Positions 1 to 8,675 of a stretch of 64,000 bases of DNA are shown piece by piece; position 1 is the stretch's first letter, and each line of letters starts with the position of its first letter. The notes below the pieces were generated by a model, which had not been told where the DNA came from, ran no database searches, and worked only from the letters and a program-made list of their open reading frames with translations. The stretch spans positions 4,774,001-4,838,000 of the forward strand of contig NZ_CP107931.1 in NCBI RefSeq assembly GCF_036023875.1, in the 5' to 3' direction. A program made the translations under genes and the position numbers. The DNA is from Mycobacterium sp. NBC_00419. GTDB taxonomy: Bacteria > Actinomycetota > Actinomycetes > Mycobacteriales > Mycobacteriaceae.

Positions 1-176
1 TGCGCCGCGCCGACGAGCGCGGCGAACTGCGCGACGACGTGGACCCGGCCGAGGCGATCCGGATGTTCGCCGGCGCCTCGCTGTTCGACGTGGTGTTCGC
101 AGATGTGCCGGTGCGCCAGGAGTACATCACCCAGATGCTCGACATCTTCATCCGTGGGATCTGCAAGGCATCGTGA
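1..176 (+). CDS. C-terminal end of a TetR-family transcriptional regulator (5' end outside window)
   Basis: The open frame starting at base 3 encodes about 57 residues ending in ICKAS before a TGA at 174-176. Its pattern (ADERGELRDDVDP, then AEAIRMFAGASLFDVVF, then a hydrophobic C-terminal helix) is typical of the ligand-binding C-terminal domain of TetR/AcrR repressors, in which D-P-E/A-x-A motifs precede the dimerisation helices. The DNA-binding domain lies upstream of the window, so target and ligand cannot be inferred. It converges on the Rieske lipoprotein gene, with only 3 bases between the stop codons. Confidence 0.7.
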   Translation, partial: RRADERGELRDDVDPAEAIRMFAGASLFDVVFADVPVRQEYITQMLDIFIRGICKAS

Positions 177-179
177 GCG

Positions 180-566
180 TCAGTCCGCGACGATCAGGCC
201 GCCCTTCACGCTGACCTTCACCGGTGTGAGCGGCTGCATGGCCGGCCCGCGCAGCACCGTGCCATCCAGGCCGAACCTGCTGCCGTGGCACGGGCAGTCG
301 ATGGAGTCACCTTCCACGCCAGGTAGCACGCAGCCGGCGTGGGTACAGCGGGCGACGAACGCGTCGAACTTCCCGGCGACGGGCTGCGTGACGATGGTGT
401 CGCCGACCACCTTGCCCGACCCGACCGGGATGTCGGCGGTGGGGGCGAGGGTCTGACCGGACACCGGCGCGCTGGCCGCCTTCACCTTCTCGGTCGAGGT
501 GCCGCACGCCGCCAGCGGTCCGACCGCGCCCGCGATGAGTACCGTGCGTCGCGTCAGTTCAGTCAT
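180..566 (-). CDS. Rieske [2Fe-2S] domain lipoprotein
   Basis: A 128-residue exported protein. The N-terminus has a twin-arginine-like R6-R7, a short hydrophobic segment and a lipobox LAAC with Cys21, which suggests a membrane-anchored lipoprotein on the outer face. The Rieske motifs are complete: C74-x-H76 with partner C79, and C91-P-C93-H94-G-S. This gives two Cys and two His ligands for the cluster and a disulfide pair (C79/C93). The domain fills almost the whole mature protein, so it is a stand-alone electron carrier and not a dioxygenase subunit or QcrA. No redox partner is adjacent. The start ATG at 566 is chosen because the signal peptide begins there. Confidence 0.88.
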   Translation of the reverse strand: MTELTRRTVLIAGAVGPLAACGTSTEKVKAASAPVSGQTLAPTADIPVGSGKVVGDTIVTQPVAGKFDAFVARCTHAGCVLPGVEGDSIDCPCHGSRFGLDGTVLRGPAMQPLTPVKVSVKGGLIVAD

Positions 567-627
567 CGCAAGTCAGGTTAGTGCAGGCCCATCGGGTGCG
601 GCGCTGCGCAGGTACCGTGGACAGGTC

Positions 628-1203
628 ATGACCGGAATCGACAACACGCCCGCGATGCGGGTCTCCGACGCCGACCGCAATGGGACTCTGCGGCGGCTGC
701 ACAACGCCGTCGCCCTCGGGCTGATCGACATCGGCGAGTTCGAGGAGCGCTCCGCCCAGGTTTCGTCGGCCCGCATGCGCACCGAACTCGACATCCTGGT
801 CGACGACCTGCCCGGGCCGGGGGCCATCGTCACCTCGGCCGCCGACCGGGTGGAACTGCGCGGCTGGCTCGGCTCGCTCAAGAGGCAGGGGGAGTGGACG
901 GTACCGACCCGGCTGGCCTTGGTGCGCCGGGTGGGTTCGGTCGAACTCGATCTGACCAACGCCCGCTTCGCCGGACCCGTCGTGGTGATCGAACTGGACT
1001 TGGTGCGCGGCTCGCTGGACCTGCGGCTGCCCGAGGGTGCCAGCGCCTCCATCGACGACGTCACGGTCTACGGCGGCAGTGCCCGCGACCGCCGCAAGGA
1101 TGCGCCCGCCGAGGGCAGCCCGCACGTGGTGCTCACCGGCCGGGTGGTGATGGGCATGGTCAACGTGCGCGGCCCCAAGCGCCCACTGCTGCGTCGCCGC
1201 TAG
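628..1203 (+). CDS. DUF1707 domain protein
   Basis: A 191-residue protein. Residues about 9-60 match the DUF1707 pattern common in actinobacteria (MRVSDADR, then LxxAxxxGxIDxxEFExRxxxVxxART-like spacing and a final LVDDLPG). The C-terminal half is beta-rich and resembles the cell-wall-active antibiotic response (DUF2154-like) fold. There is no signal peptide or membrane helix. The frame is open upstream to 499, but the ATG at 628 is preferred because the DUF1707 domain begins shortly after it and the upstream codons overlap the divergent Rieske promoter. Molecular function is unknown; it lies 9 bases before mapB and may be co-transcribed with it. Confidence 0.75.
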   Translation: MTGIDNTPAMRVSDADRNGTLRRLHNAVALGLIDIGEFEERSAQVSSARMRTELDILVDDLPGPGAIVTSAADRVELRGWLGSLKRQGEWTVPTRLALVRRVGSVELDLTNARFAGPVVVIELDLVRGSLDLRLPEGASASIDDVTVYGGSARDRRKDAPAEGSPHVVLTGRVVMGMVNVRGPKRPLLRRR

Positions 1204-1212
1204 GCTTTGATC

Positions 1213-2070
1213 ATGACCGTACGCAGCGCTCTTCGTGCCGGAGTGGTCTCGCCGACCCTGCCGGTACCCAAGTCGATCGAGCGTCCCGAATACGCCTGGA
1301 AGCCGACTGTCCGCGAGGGCTCCGAGCCGTGGGTGCAGACCCCCGAAGTGATCGAGAAGATGCGCATCGCCGGCCGCATCGCCGCCGGTGCGCTCGCCGA
1401 GGCCGGTAAGGCGGTGGCCCCCGGGGTGACCACCGATGAACTGGACCGCATCGCCCACGAATACATGGTCGACCACGGTGCCTACCCGTCGACGCTGGGC
1501 TACAAGGGCTTCCCGAAGTCGTGCTGCACCTCGCTCAACGAGATCATCTGCCACGGCATCCCAGACTCGACCGTCGTCGAGGACGGTGACATCGTCAACA
1601 TCGACGTCACCGCCTACATCAACGGAGTGCACGGCGACACCAACGCCACCTTCCTGGCCGGCGACGTCGCCGAGGAGCATCGCCTGCTCGTCGAGCGCAC
1701 CCACGAGGCCACGATGCGCGCCATCAAGGCCGTCAAGCCCGGCCGGGCCCTGTCCGCGGTCGGCCGGGTCATCGAGGCGTACGCAAACCGCTTCGGCTAC
1801 AACGTGGTTCGCGATTTCACCGGGCACGGTATCGGCACCACGTTCCACAACGGCCTGGTGGTGCTGCACTACGACCAGCCCAGCGTGGAAACCGTTCTCG
1901 AGCCGGGGATGACGTTCACCATCGAGCCGATGATCAACCTCGGTGCGCTGGACTACGAGATCTGGGACGACGGCTGGACGGTGGCCACCCGGGACCGCAA
2001 GTGGACGGCGCAGTTCGAGCACACCCTGGTGGTCACCGACGACGGTGCCGAGATCCTGACCCAGGTGTGA
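1213..2070 (+). CDS. mapB: Methionine aminopeptidase, type Ic
   Basis: A 285-residue enzyme that removes N-terminal methionine from new proteins. The five metal ligands of the pita-bread fold are present: D131, D142, H205 (in TGHGIG), E238 and E269, plus H114. The roughly 40-residue N-terminal extension with a PxxP-type segment ([13 protein letters not shown]) is the hallmark of the actinobacterial type Ic form. Length and residue numbers agree with M. tuberculosis MapB (Rv2861c) as I recall it. A TTG at 1207 is in frame, but the ATG at 1213 gives the expected N-terminus. In M. tuberculosis mapB is next to glnA4; here about 11 kb of other genes separate them. Confidence 0.96.
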   Translation: MTVRSALRAGVVSPTLPVPKSIERPEYAWKPTVREGSEPWVQTPEVIEKMRIAGRIAAGALAEAGKAVAPGVTTDELDRIAHEYMVDHGAYPSTLGYKGFPKSCCTSLNEIICHGIPDSTVVEDGDIVNIDVTAYINGVHGDTNATFLAGDVAEEHRLLVERTHEATMRAIKAVKPGRALSAVGRVIEAYANRFGYNVVRDFTGHGIGTTFHNGLVVLHYDQPSVETVLEPGMTFTIEPMINLGALDYEIWDDGWTVATRDRKWTAQFEHTLVVTDDGAEILTQV

Positions 2071-2095
2071 TCCTTCCCCGCGAGCTGGCGCACCC

Positions 2096-3601
2096 GTGAG
2101 TGGCGGCGCGCTGCTGATCGCCGGTACCACCTCCGATGCCGGCAAGTCGATGGTGGTCGCCGGCCTGTGCCGTTTCCTGGCGCGCAAGGGCGTCCGGGTG
2201 GCGCCGTTCAAGGCGCAGAACATGAGCAACAATTCGGTGGTCACGGTCGACGGCGGTGAGATCGGCCGGGCACAAGGTGTGCAGGCCCGGGCCGCGGGAC
2301 TGCCCCCCAGCATTCGCTTCAACCCGGTCCTGCTCAAACCCGGCAGCGACCGCACCTCGCAGCTGGTGGTGCGCGGCCGGCCGGTCGGGCAGGTCAGCGC
2401 CGTCGACTACATCGAGCACCGCGACCTGCTGGCGGGTGTGGTGGCCGACGAACTGGCCGGGCTGCGAGCCGAATTCGACGTCGTGCTGTGCGAGGGTGCC
2501 GGATCGCCGGCTGAGATCAATTTGCGGGCAACGGATCTGGCGAATATGGGATTGGCCCGCGCGGCCGATCTGCCGGTCGTCGTGGTCGGCGACATCGACC
2601 GGGGCGGTCTGCTGGCCCACCTGTTCGGCACGGTCGCCGTGCTCGCGCCCGAAGACCAGGCGCTCATCGCGGGCTTCATCGTCAACAAGTTCCGCGGCGA
2701 CCCGGCACTGCTGGCCCCCGGACTCGATCAGCTCGCGACGCTGTCCGGCCGCCCCACCTACGGGGTGGTGCCCTACTGCGAGGACCTGTGGCTGGATGCC
2801 GAGGACTCGGTGTCGGTGGTGGCCCGCCAGGTGATCGGCACACCGTCGCCCCCCCGCGGGCAGCAGTGGCTGCGGGTGGCCGCGATCCGGTTGCCGCGGA
2901 TCTCCAACTCCACCGACGTCGAGGCACTGGCCTGCGAACCCGGGGTGCTGGTCCGCTGGGTCACCGACCCCGCCGAGGTGGCCGACGCCGACGTCGTCGT
3001 CGTCCCCGGCAGCAAGGCCACCGTCGCCGATCTGCAGTGGCTGCGCGAGCGCGGACTGGCCGAGGCGATCGAGGCGCACGCCCGTTCGGGGCGGGCGGTG
3101 CTGGGGATCTGCGGCGGGTTCCAGATGCTCTGCCGCCGCATCGTCGACACCGTCGAGACGCGCAGCGGCGAGGTGCCCGGACTCGGACTGCTCGACGCGT
3201 ACATCGAGTTCGCCGCCGAGAAGGTGCTGTCCCGCTGGGAGGCGCCGCTGTCCGGGTACGAGATCCACCACGGCCGGCTCACCCGCTGCGCCGAGGACAC
3301 CTGGTTCGACGTCGACGGCACGGCCCACGGCTACGTCCGCGGCCCGGTATACGGCACCCATTGGCACGGCCTGCTGGACAACGACGACCTGCGCCGGGGC
3401 TGGCTGCGCGCGGCCGCCGCCGCGGCGGGCCGGCACGGATTCGTGGTGGCCGACGATGTCAGTGTGTCCGGCCGCCGCGACGCCCAGCTCGACGTCATGG
3501 CCGACCTGCTGGCCGACCACCTCGACATCGAGGCCCTGCTGGCCCTGATCGACGGCGGGGCTCCCGCGCGGCCCACCATCACCACGGCGCTGCGTCGGTA
3601 G
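2096..3601 (+). CDS. cobQ: Cobyric acid synthase
   Basis: A 501-residue glutamine-dependent amidotransferase of late cobalamin synthesis, which amidates adenosyl-cobyrinic acid a,c-diamide at four side chains to give cobyric acid. The N-terminal dethiobiotin-synthetase-like ATPase domain carries a P-loop at 10-18 (GTTSDAGKS), followed by KAQNMSNNS, a CobQ signature. The C-terminal class I glutaminase domain carries the nucleophile C339 in GICGGFQML. The GTG at 2096 is the first usable start after mapB. Further cobalamin genes (cobO, cobB, cysG) lie 38 kb downstream in this window, so the pathway is dispersed. Confidence 0.96.
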   Translation: MSGGALLIAGTTSDAGKSMVVAGLCRFLARKGVRVAPFKAQNMSNNSVVTVDGGEIGRAQGVQARAAGLPPSIRFNPVLLKPGSDRTSQLVVRGRPVGQVSAVDYIEHRDLLAGVVADELAGLRAEFDVVLCEGAGSPAEINLRATDLANMGLARAADLPVVVVGDIDRGGLLAHLFGTVAVLAPEDQALIAGFIVNKFRGDPALLAPGLDQLATLSGRPTYGVVPYCEDLWLDAEDSVSVVARQVIGTPSPPRGQQWLRVAAIRLPRISNSTDVEALACEPGVLVRWVTDPAEVADADVVVVPGSKATVADLQWLRERGLAEAIEAHARSGRAVLGICGGFQMLCRRIVDTVETRSGEVPGLGLLDAYIEFAAEKVLSRWEAPLSGYEIHHGRLTRCAEDTWFDVDGTAHGYVRGPVYGTHWHGLLDNDDLRRGWLRAAAAAAGRHGFVVADDVSVSGRRDAQLDVMADLLADHLDIEALLALIDGGAPARPTITTALRR

Positions 3602-3611
3602 CCTGGTCAGC

Positions 3612-4277
3612 ATGGCCCATAGGGGAGTGGTGATCGCGATACTCGCGGCAACCGTCCTCGCCGCCGCCGGATGCGGATCGACGGTCACGGGCACCCCGAC
3701 GTGGCCGGGTGCCACGCTGGACAGGGTCGCGCTGGGCGCCGAAGACTTTCCGCCCGGAGTCCAGTACGACCGCATCATCGACTCTCCCGGCCAGCCCGAC
3801 GGTGCTGGCGGCCCGCCGTCGATGATGTCGCGGCCGGAAGGCTGCGCCAACGCGCTGACCAATGTGATCGCCCAATCGGCCGAGCGCGGACCGGGCAGCG
3901 CCGTCAAATACGCGGCGACCTACGACGGCGCGCGCATGGTGATGACGGTGGTGTCGTGGAATCTGGATCTCGACAGGTTGCGGGCGGCCGCCGAGCGCTG
4001 CGCGTCGTTCGAGGCTCTCTTCGACACCGCCTCGGCGGGTATCCCCATCACCACCACCGAGCTCGGCGGCGCGCCCAGCGGTGCGCTGGCCTACCAGCAG
4101 ACAATGCAGCTCGGCGGTGCGTCCAACAGCGTGTACATGGCATTCCAGAACGTCGGCAACCTGGCCGTGTTCGGCAGCGCATTTCCCACATCGAATCGCG
4201 GTGTCACCGCCAAAGCGTCACTGCCACAGACATTCTTGGACGTGTTCGGCAAGCAGGCCGCCAAGCTGAGGACGTAG
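3612..4277 (+). CDS. Probable mycobacterial lipoprotein (DUF5642-like)
   Basis: A 221-residue exported protein with an N-terminal hydrophobic signal and a lipobox ending AAAGC (Cys21), as in Lpp/Lpq lipoproteins. After the cysteine comes STVTGTP, a mature N-terminus common in mycobacterial lipoproteins. The body contains a DFPPG segment and a pair of cysteines (in PEGCANAL and ERCASFE) in the spacing seen in DUF5642 and PknH-sensor-like domains; I am not certain of the family. It follows cobQ by 10 bases, so it may be co-transcribed, but no cobalamin role is implied. Function unknown. Confidence 0.6.
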   Translation: MAHRGVVIAILAATVLAAAGCGSTVTGTPTWPGATLDRVALGAEDFPPGVQYDRIIDSPGQPDGAGGPPSMMSRPEGCANALTNVIAQSAERGPGSAVKYAATYDGARMVMTVVSWNLDLDRLRAAAERCASFEALFDTASAGIPITTTELGGAPSGALAYQQTMQLGGASNSVYMAFQNVGNLAVFGSAFPTSNRGVTAKASLPQTFLDVFGKQAAKLRT

Positions 4278-4345
4278 CTGAGGACCAGCTGAGTAAGCTT
4301 CGCGAAATGGCCCGCCGCAATCCGCTTTCGGAGTAGCGTGGCGAA

Positions 4346-4909
4346 ATGCCTTCGACGATGGTGACTGTCGACGGGTTCCCCGTGCAGGTCAGCGTGTCAG
4401 GCCCGGAGAAGGGCCCGTACGTGGTCGTGCTGGGCGCGGCCCAGCATGCGCCCGCGGCGTACGACGCGGTGTGTCATCGGCTGCACACGGCATCGGTGCG
4501 CACCGTCGTCATCGGCCACGACCCGCGGCTGCACCCCAAAGCTGTGACAGGCCTGCTGGACACCCTCGATGTGCGCTGGGGGGTGCTCGTCGGCGATCGT
4601 GCCGGAGCCGAACTGGCCTGGGAACTGGCGGCGACCCGCCTGGACCGCTTCACCGGCCTGATCGTGATCGACCGCGGCCACCCCCGGGTGCCCGATCAGC
4701 ATGGCGTCATCCGTGACGAGGACTGCCCGCCGGTCGAGATCAACACCACCGCTCTGGTCAGCAGCCCGGCTGCCCGCGCACTGGCCAAGACCAGTCAGCG
4801 CTATGTCTACAGCGACTACCGGGTGGTGGAGTTCGCCGGACGGCGCAACGCCGCCGAGTCCACCGCGCAACTGGCCGCCGAGATCGTTCTGCGCACCAGC
4901 ACCTGGTGA
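4346..4909 (+). CDS. Alpha/beta-hydrolase-fold protein lacking the nucleophile elbow
   Basis: A 187-residue protein whose N-terminal half follows the alpha/beta-hydrolase pattern: an opening strand (VTVDGFPVQVSVSG), then VVVLGAAQHAPAAYD in the place of the oxyanion-hole loop, then VGVLVGDRAGAELAWELA where GxSxG is expected. The serine is replaced by arginine (GDRAG), and no later catalytic His is evident. The protein is also shorter than typical members (250-300 residues). It is therefore probably non-catalytic, or has a different activity. It is followed at once by the convergent osmolyte operon (stops 2 bases apart). Confidence 0.5.
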   Translation: MPSTMVTVDGFPVQVSVSGPEKGPYVVVLGAAQHAPAAYDAVCHRLHTASVRTVVIGHDPRLHPKAVTGLLDTLDVRWGVLVGDRAGAELAWELAATRLDRFTGLIVIDRGHPRVPDQHGVIRDEDCPPVEINTTALVSSPAARALAKTSQRYVYSDYRVVEFAGRRNAAESTAQLAAEIVLRTSTW

Positions 4910-4911
4910 CC

Positions 4912-6654
4912 TCATGCCCCGTCGGGCGTCCAGGGTTGTGGTAGCCCGGGATTGCCGGGGAACAGAAAGTCGACGAACGCCGCGGCAGTGGGCTGCGGCT
5001 GGTGGTTGGCCAGGCCGGGCCGTTCATTGGCCTCGATGAACACATAGTCGTCGCGCGTCACGTCGGCGACCAGCAGATCGATGCCGGTGACAGGGATGCC
5101 GATGGCCTGCGCGGCGGCGACGCCCACCTTGCGCAACTCCGGATGCACCACGGCCGTCACGTCGTGGATGGTGCCGCCCTGATGCAGGTTGGCCGCCCGG
5201 CGCACCCGCAGTCGCTCGCCTTCGGGCAGCACGTCGGACAGCCGCCAGCCGGCCTCGGCCACGGTCGCCTCGGTGACCGCGTCCAGCGGGATGTGCGATT
5301 CGCCGCCGGTGGCGGCGGCACGGCGCCGGCTCTGGGTTTCGATCAGGTCCTGCACGGTGTGCCGTCCGGTGCCCACCACCTCGGCGGGTTTGCGCACTGC
5401 GGCGGCGACGACCTTGCCGTCGATGACCACCAGCCGCAGGTCGTCGCCCTGGGCGCGCTGCTCGATCAGTACTTCGGGGTGGTGTTCGCGGGCCCGGGCC
5501 AGCGCGGCGTCCAGCGCTTCGGGGCTGTCCACCCCGACCGTGATGCCCTTTCCCTGCTCGCCGCGGGTCGGCTTGACCACGACGTCACCGACCTCGGCGA
5601 GGAACGCGTGGTCGTCGGCGTCGAACGTCGCCAGGCGGCCGGTGGGGACGACGATGCCGGCCTCTGAGACGATGCGACGGGTCAGCCGCTTGTCGTCGCA
5701 GCGGCTCATCGCCACCGCAGAGGTGTACTCGCTCAACGACTCTCGGGTGATGACGCTTCGACCGCCGTGTGACAGCCGCATCTCACCGGTTTCGGCGTCG
5801 AGTACCTCGATATGTATGCCGCGTCGCATCGCCTCGTCGGCGATGATGCGGGCATACGGGTTGAGGTCGTCGACGGTTTCCGAGGCCGGTGTGAACAACG
5901 GCTCGTTGATCGCGTTCTTGCGCTTAACGGCCAGCACGGGCACCCGCTGGAAACCCAGCTTCTCGTAGAGCCCGATCGCGGCGTCGTTGTCGTAGGCCAC
6001 CGACAGGTCCAGGTAGGCGCGGCCGCGGCCGCGGTAGATGGCGGCCAGTGTCTCGGTGAGCGCGGCGCCGATGCCCGGCAGGCTGGCGGTGGGATCGACG
6101 GCCAGCGTCCACAGGCTGGCACCGTCCTCGGGGTCGTTGAACAGCCGGCGATGGTCCACGCCGGTCACCGTGCCGACCACCGATCCGTCGTCGTCGCGGA
6201 CCGCGACGAGGTACTCGACGGCATCGGCGTGCAGGTGGTTGTTCCAGATCAGATCGGTTGGGGCGGGCACCATCCCGCAGCGCACGTACACCCGATTCAT
6301 GGCGTCGGCTTCGGTCCTGTCACGCACGGCCCGAACCGAGAAGCCGATCGGCTGCTGGGGTGCGGGGTCGTCGTCGGTGAAGCGGCGCCGGTAGGTGTGG
6401 CTGGGGTCGATGAACAGTTCGGCCGGTGACTTGGCCACCAGCACATGGGATTCCCGCGCGTAGATGCAGATGTCGCGACGACCCTGCTCCTCCTGCTGCA
6501 GCACACCGGCAAGCTTGTCGGGGTCGCTGAATGTCTGCCCGAAAATCAAACGGCCCCAACCGAGTTCGAGCACGACGTCATCGTCCATCGCGTCGACGAG
6601 ATCGGGCGGGGAGGCGCCGTGCAGGCCCAGCGTGATGGCTTCTGTGTGGATCAT
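4912..6654 (-). CDS. ngg: N-acetylglutaminylglutamine synthetase (GNAT + ATP-grasp)
   Basis: A 580-residue two-domain protein. Residues about 105-245 form a GNAT acetyltransferase (LWTLAVDPTASLPGIGAAL, then an AYDNDAAIGLYEKLGF tail). Residues about 310-575 form an ATP-grasp ligase (VVVKPTRGEQGKG at 358-370, FIEANERPG near the end). This architecture matches the enzyme that acetylates glutamine and joins a second glutamine to make N-acetylglutaminylglutamine, precursor of the amide osmolyte NAGGN described in Sinorhizobium and Pseudomonas. The ATG at 6654 overlaps the amidotransferase stop by 4 bases, so translation is coupled. The frame stays open to 7731, but that extension is only antisense to the upstream gene's frame. 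Confidence 0.85.
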   Translation of the reverse strand: MIHTEAITLGLHGASPPDLVDAMDDDVVLELGWGRLIFGQTFSDPDKLAGVLQQEEQGRRDICIYARESHVLVAKSPAELFIDPSHTYRRRFTDDDPAPQQPIGFSVRAVRDRTEADAMNRVYVRCGMVPAPTDLIWNNHLHADAVEYLVAVRDDDGSVVGTVTGVDHRRLFNDPEDGASLWTLAVDPTASLPGIGAALTETLAAIYRGRGRAYLDLSVAYDNDAAIGLYEKLGFQRVPVLAVKRKNAINEPLFTPASETVDDLNPYARIIADEAMRRGIHIEVLDAETGEMRLSHGGRSVITRESLSEYTSAVAMSRCDDKRLTRRIVSEAGIVVPTGRLATFDADDHAFLAEVGDVVVKPTRGEQGKGITVGVDSPEALDAALARAREHHPEVLIEQRAQGDDLRLVVIDGKVVAAAVRKPAEVVGTGRHTVQDLIETQSRRRAAATGGESHIPLDAVTEATVAEAGWRLSDVLPEGERLRVRRAANLHQGGTIHDVTAVVHPELRKVGVAAAQAIGIPVTGIDLLVADVTRDDYVFIEANERPGLANHQPQPTAAAFVDFLFPGNPGLPQPWTPDGA

Positions 6655-8450
6655 GCCGCGGCTCCGGTGATCCCGTGGTTCTGCAACCACAGTTCCAGCA
6701 GGCCGATCTGCCACAGTTCGTTGCCGCGCAGCGGCGTCAGGGTGGCGTTCGGGTCGGCGAGCAGCCGTTCGACGGATTCCGGCCGGAACAGCCCGCGTTC
6801 CTTGGCCTGCGGTGCGTAGAGGGCGTCGCGGACAAGGTCGAGGTAGGGCCCCTCCAGGTGGGTCAGGGCCGGCACCGGGAAGTAGCCCTTCGGCCGGTCG
6901 ATCACCGCGGCCGGAATCACCTGACGGGCAGCCTCTTTCAGTACCCCCTTGCCGCCGTGGGCGGTCTTCAGTTCGGGCGGGCAGCTGGCCGCGAGCTCGA
7001 CGAGTTCGTGGTCGAGGAACGGCACCCGGCCCTCCAGCCCCCACGCCATCGTCATGTTGTCGACCCGCTTGACCGGATCGTCGACCAGCATCACGGTGGT
7101 GTCCAGCCGCAGTGCGCGGTCCACGCCGGTCTGCGCGCCGGTCCGGGCGAAGTGCGCGCTGACGAAATCCAGGCTGTCGTCGTAGGCGAGTTCCTCGGAC
7201 AGCAGGGCATTGACACCGCCGTGGTCGCGGTCGAAGAACGCCGCGCGGTAGCGGTCCACCGAACCCGCCACGCTGGCGGCATCGGCATGGCCCATCGGGG
7301 GATACCAGTGGTAACCGGCGAACACCTCGTCGGCGCCCTGGCCGGACTGCACCACCTTGACGTGGCGGGAAACCTCTTGGCTCAGAAGGTAAAACGCCAC
7401 ACAGTCGTGGCTGACCATCGGTTCGCTCATGGCCCCGATCGCCCCGTCGAGGGCGGGCAGCATGCGTGCGGTGTCGATGCGGATCTGGTGGTGATCGGTG
7501 CCGAATGCTTGCGCGACGATGTCTGAGTAGGCGAACTCGTCGCCCTTGACGCCGCCGACCGACTCGAAGCCGATGGAGAACGTCGACAGTCCGCGCTGGC
7601 CCGCCTCGGAGAGCAGACCGACGATCAGGCTGGAGTCCACTCCGCCGGACAGCAGGCACCCGACGGGCACATCGGCGACCAGTCGTCGCTTCACGGCCGT
7701 GCGCAAAGCGCCGAGAACAGCGTCCTGCCAATCCTGTTCGGACCAGTCGGCACGATCGGCGCGGCGGGTGAAGTCGGGGCTCCAGTAAGTGGTCGTGGTC
7801 TGGGTGCCGTCGGGTTCGAGGGCCAGTACGGTGCCGGGCGCGAGTTTGCGGACCCCGCGCAGGATGGTGTGCGGTGCCGGCACCACCGAGTGGAAGCTCA
7901 GGTAGTGGTGCAGCGCGACGGGGTCGATGCGGGTGTCGACGCCGCCGCCGGCCAGCAGTGCGGGAAGTGACGACGCGAAGCGGATGCGATGGGAGTCGCT
8001 GCTGACGTACAGCGGTTTGATGCCCAGCCGATCGCGGCCCAGCAGGACCCGGCCGCTGTCGCGTTCGGCGATCGCGAAGGCGAACATCCCGTGCAGCCGC
8101 TCGACGAACCGATCACCCCAGTGGTGGTAGGCCTTGAGCAGCACCTCGGTGTCGCTGTGCGAGAAGAACCGGTATCCGTGTCCGGCGAGTTCGTCGCGCA
8201 GCGCTTCGTAGTTGTAGATGCAGCCGTTCCAGCAGATCGTCAGGCCCAACTCGGCGTCGACCATGGGCTGGGCGCCGGCCTCCGACAGGTCGATGATCTT
8301 GAGCCTGCGGTGCGCGAAGGCCACTCTGCCCGCCGACCACACCCCCGCCCCGTCGGGTCCGCGGCGCGCCATCGTCTCGGCCATCGCGGTCACCGCCGCC
8401 ACGTCAGGTGCCTGGTTGTCGAGCCGGACCTCGCCCGTCGCTCCACACAT
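6651..8450 (-). CDS. N-acetylglutaminylglutamine amidotransferase (asparagine-synthetase-like)
   Basis: A 599-residue class II glutamine amidotransferase of the AsnB type. It starts M-C-G, so Cys2 becomes the N-terminal nucleophile after Met removal; this favours the ATG at 8450 over an in-frame ATG at 8462. The N-terminal Ntn glutaminase domain has the NGxIYNY and DTEVLLKAY motifs, and the C-terminal synthetase domain has the PP-loop LSGGVDSS near residue 266. In the NAGGN pathway this enzyme amidates the dipeptide C-terminus. Pairing with the GNAT/ATP-grasp gene separates it from ordinary asparagine synthetase (AsnB). The third member of the family trio, an M42-like hydrolase, is not seen here. 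Confidence 0.85.
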   Translation of the reverse strand: MCGATGEVRLDNQAPDVAAVTAMAETMARRGPDGAGVWSAGRVAFAHRRLKIIDLSEAGAQPMVDAELGLTICWNGCIYNYEALRDELAGHGYRFFSHSDTEVLLKAYHHWGDRFVERLHGMFAFAIAERDSGRVLLGRDRLGIKPLYVSSDSHRIRFASSLPALLAGGGVDTRIDPVALHHYLSFHSVVPAPHTILRGVRKLAPGTVLALEPDGTQTTTTYWSPDFTRRADRADWSEQDWQDAVLGALRTAVKRRLVADVPVGCLLSGGVDSSLIVGLLSEAGQRGLSTFSIGFESVGGVKGDEFAYSDIVAQAFGTDHHQIRIDTARMLPALDGAIGAMSEPMVSHDCVAFYLLSQEVSRHVKVVQSGQGADEVFAGYHWYPPMGHADAASVAGSVDRYRAAFFDRDHGGVNALLSEELAYDDSLDFVSAHFARTGAQTGVDRALRLDTTVMLVDDPVKRVDNMTMAWGLEGRVPFLDHELVELAASCPPELKTAHGGKGVLKEAARQVIPAAVIDRPKGYFPVPALTHLEGPYLDLVRDALYAPQAKERGLFRPESVERLLADPNATLTPLRGNELWQIGLLELWLQNHGITGAAA

Positions 8451-8624
8451 CGTTGCGGTCATCCCGTCTGTCGCTTGTGTGCCCGTGATCTGTACCCGCG
8501 CAGGGCCGTTCTCAATCCGAGCCGGGCGGTCATACCGGTGAAAGGCCAGTTCGGCGCGCTGTCCTTGTTGATTTCGCACGGGAAACACCGGGTTGACGCC
8601 CGTGCCGGTGTGAGGCCGCTCACC

Positions 8625-8641
8625 CCGGGGTATCACCCCGG
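8625..8641. promoter_or_regulatory. Perfect inverted repeat, candidate operator of the reductase/desaturase genes
   Basis: CCGGGGT (8625-8631) and ACCCCGG (8635-8641) form a perfect 7-bp inverted repeat around ATC. It ends 34 bases before the reductase start, in the 225-bp gap shared with the divergent osmolyte pair. The size and symmetry suit a dimeric repressor such as a TetR-type regulator. A structural role cannot be excluded. Confidence 0.4.
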
Positions 8642-8675
8642 CCATGGCGGCAGCGCGCGTTGTGGCAGTTGAGCG

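Noticed and set aside
559..2355. A 598-codon minus-strand frame over the DUF1707 and mapB genes
   Set aside because: Antisense shadow of two real genes with Gly/Val/Asp-rich, family-less sequence.
6655..7731. N-terminal extension of the NAGGN synthetase frame
   Set aside because: It is out of frame within the amidotransferase gene and Arg/Pro/Gly-rich. The ATG at 6654 with a 4-base overlap is the normal arrangement.
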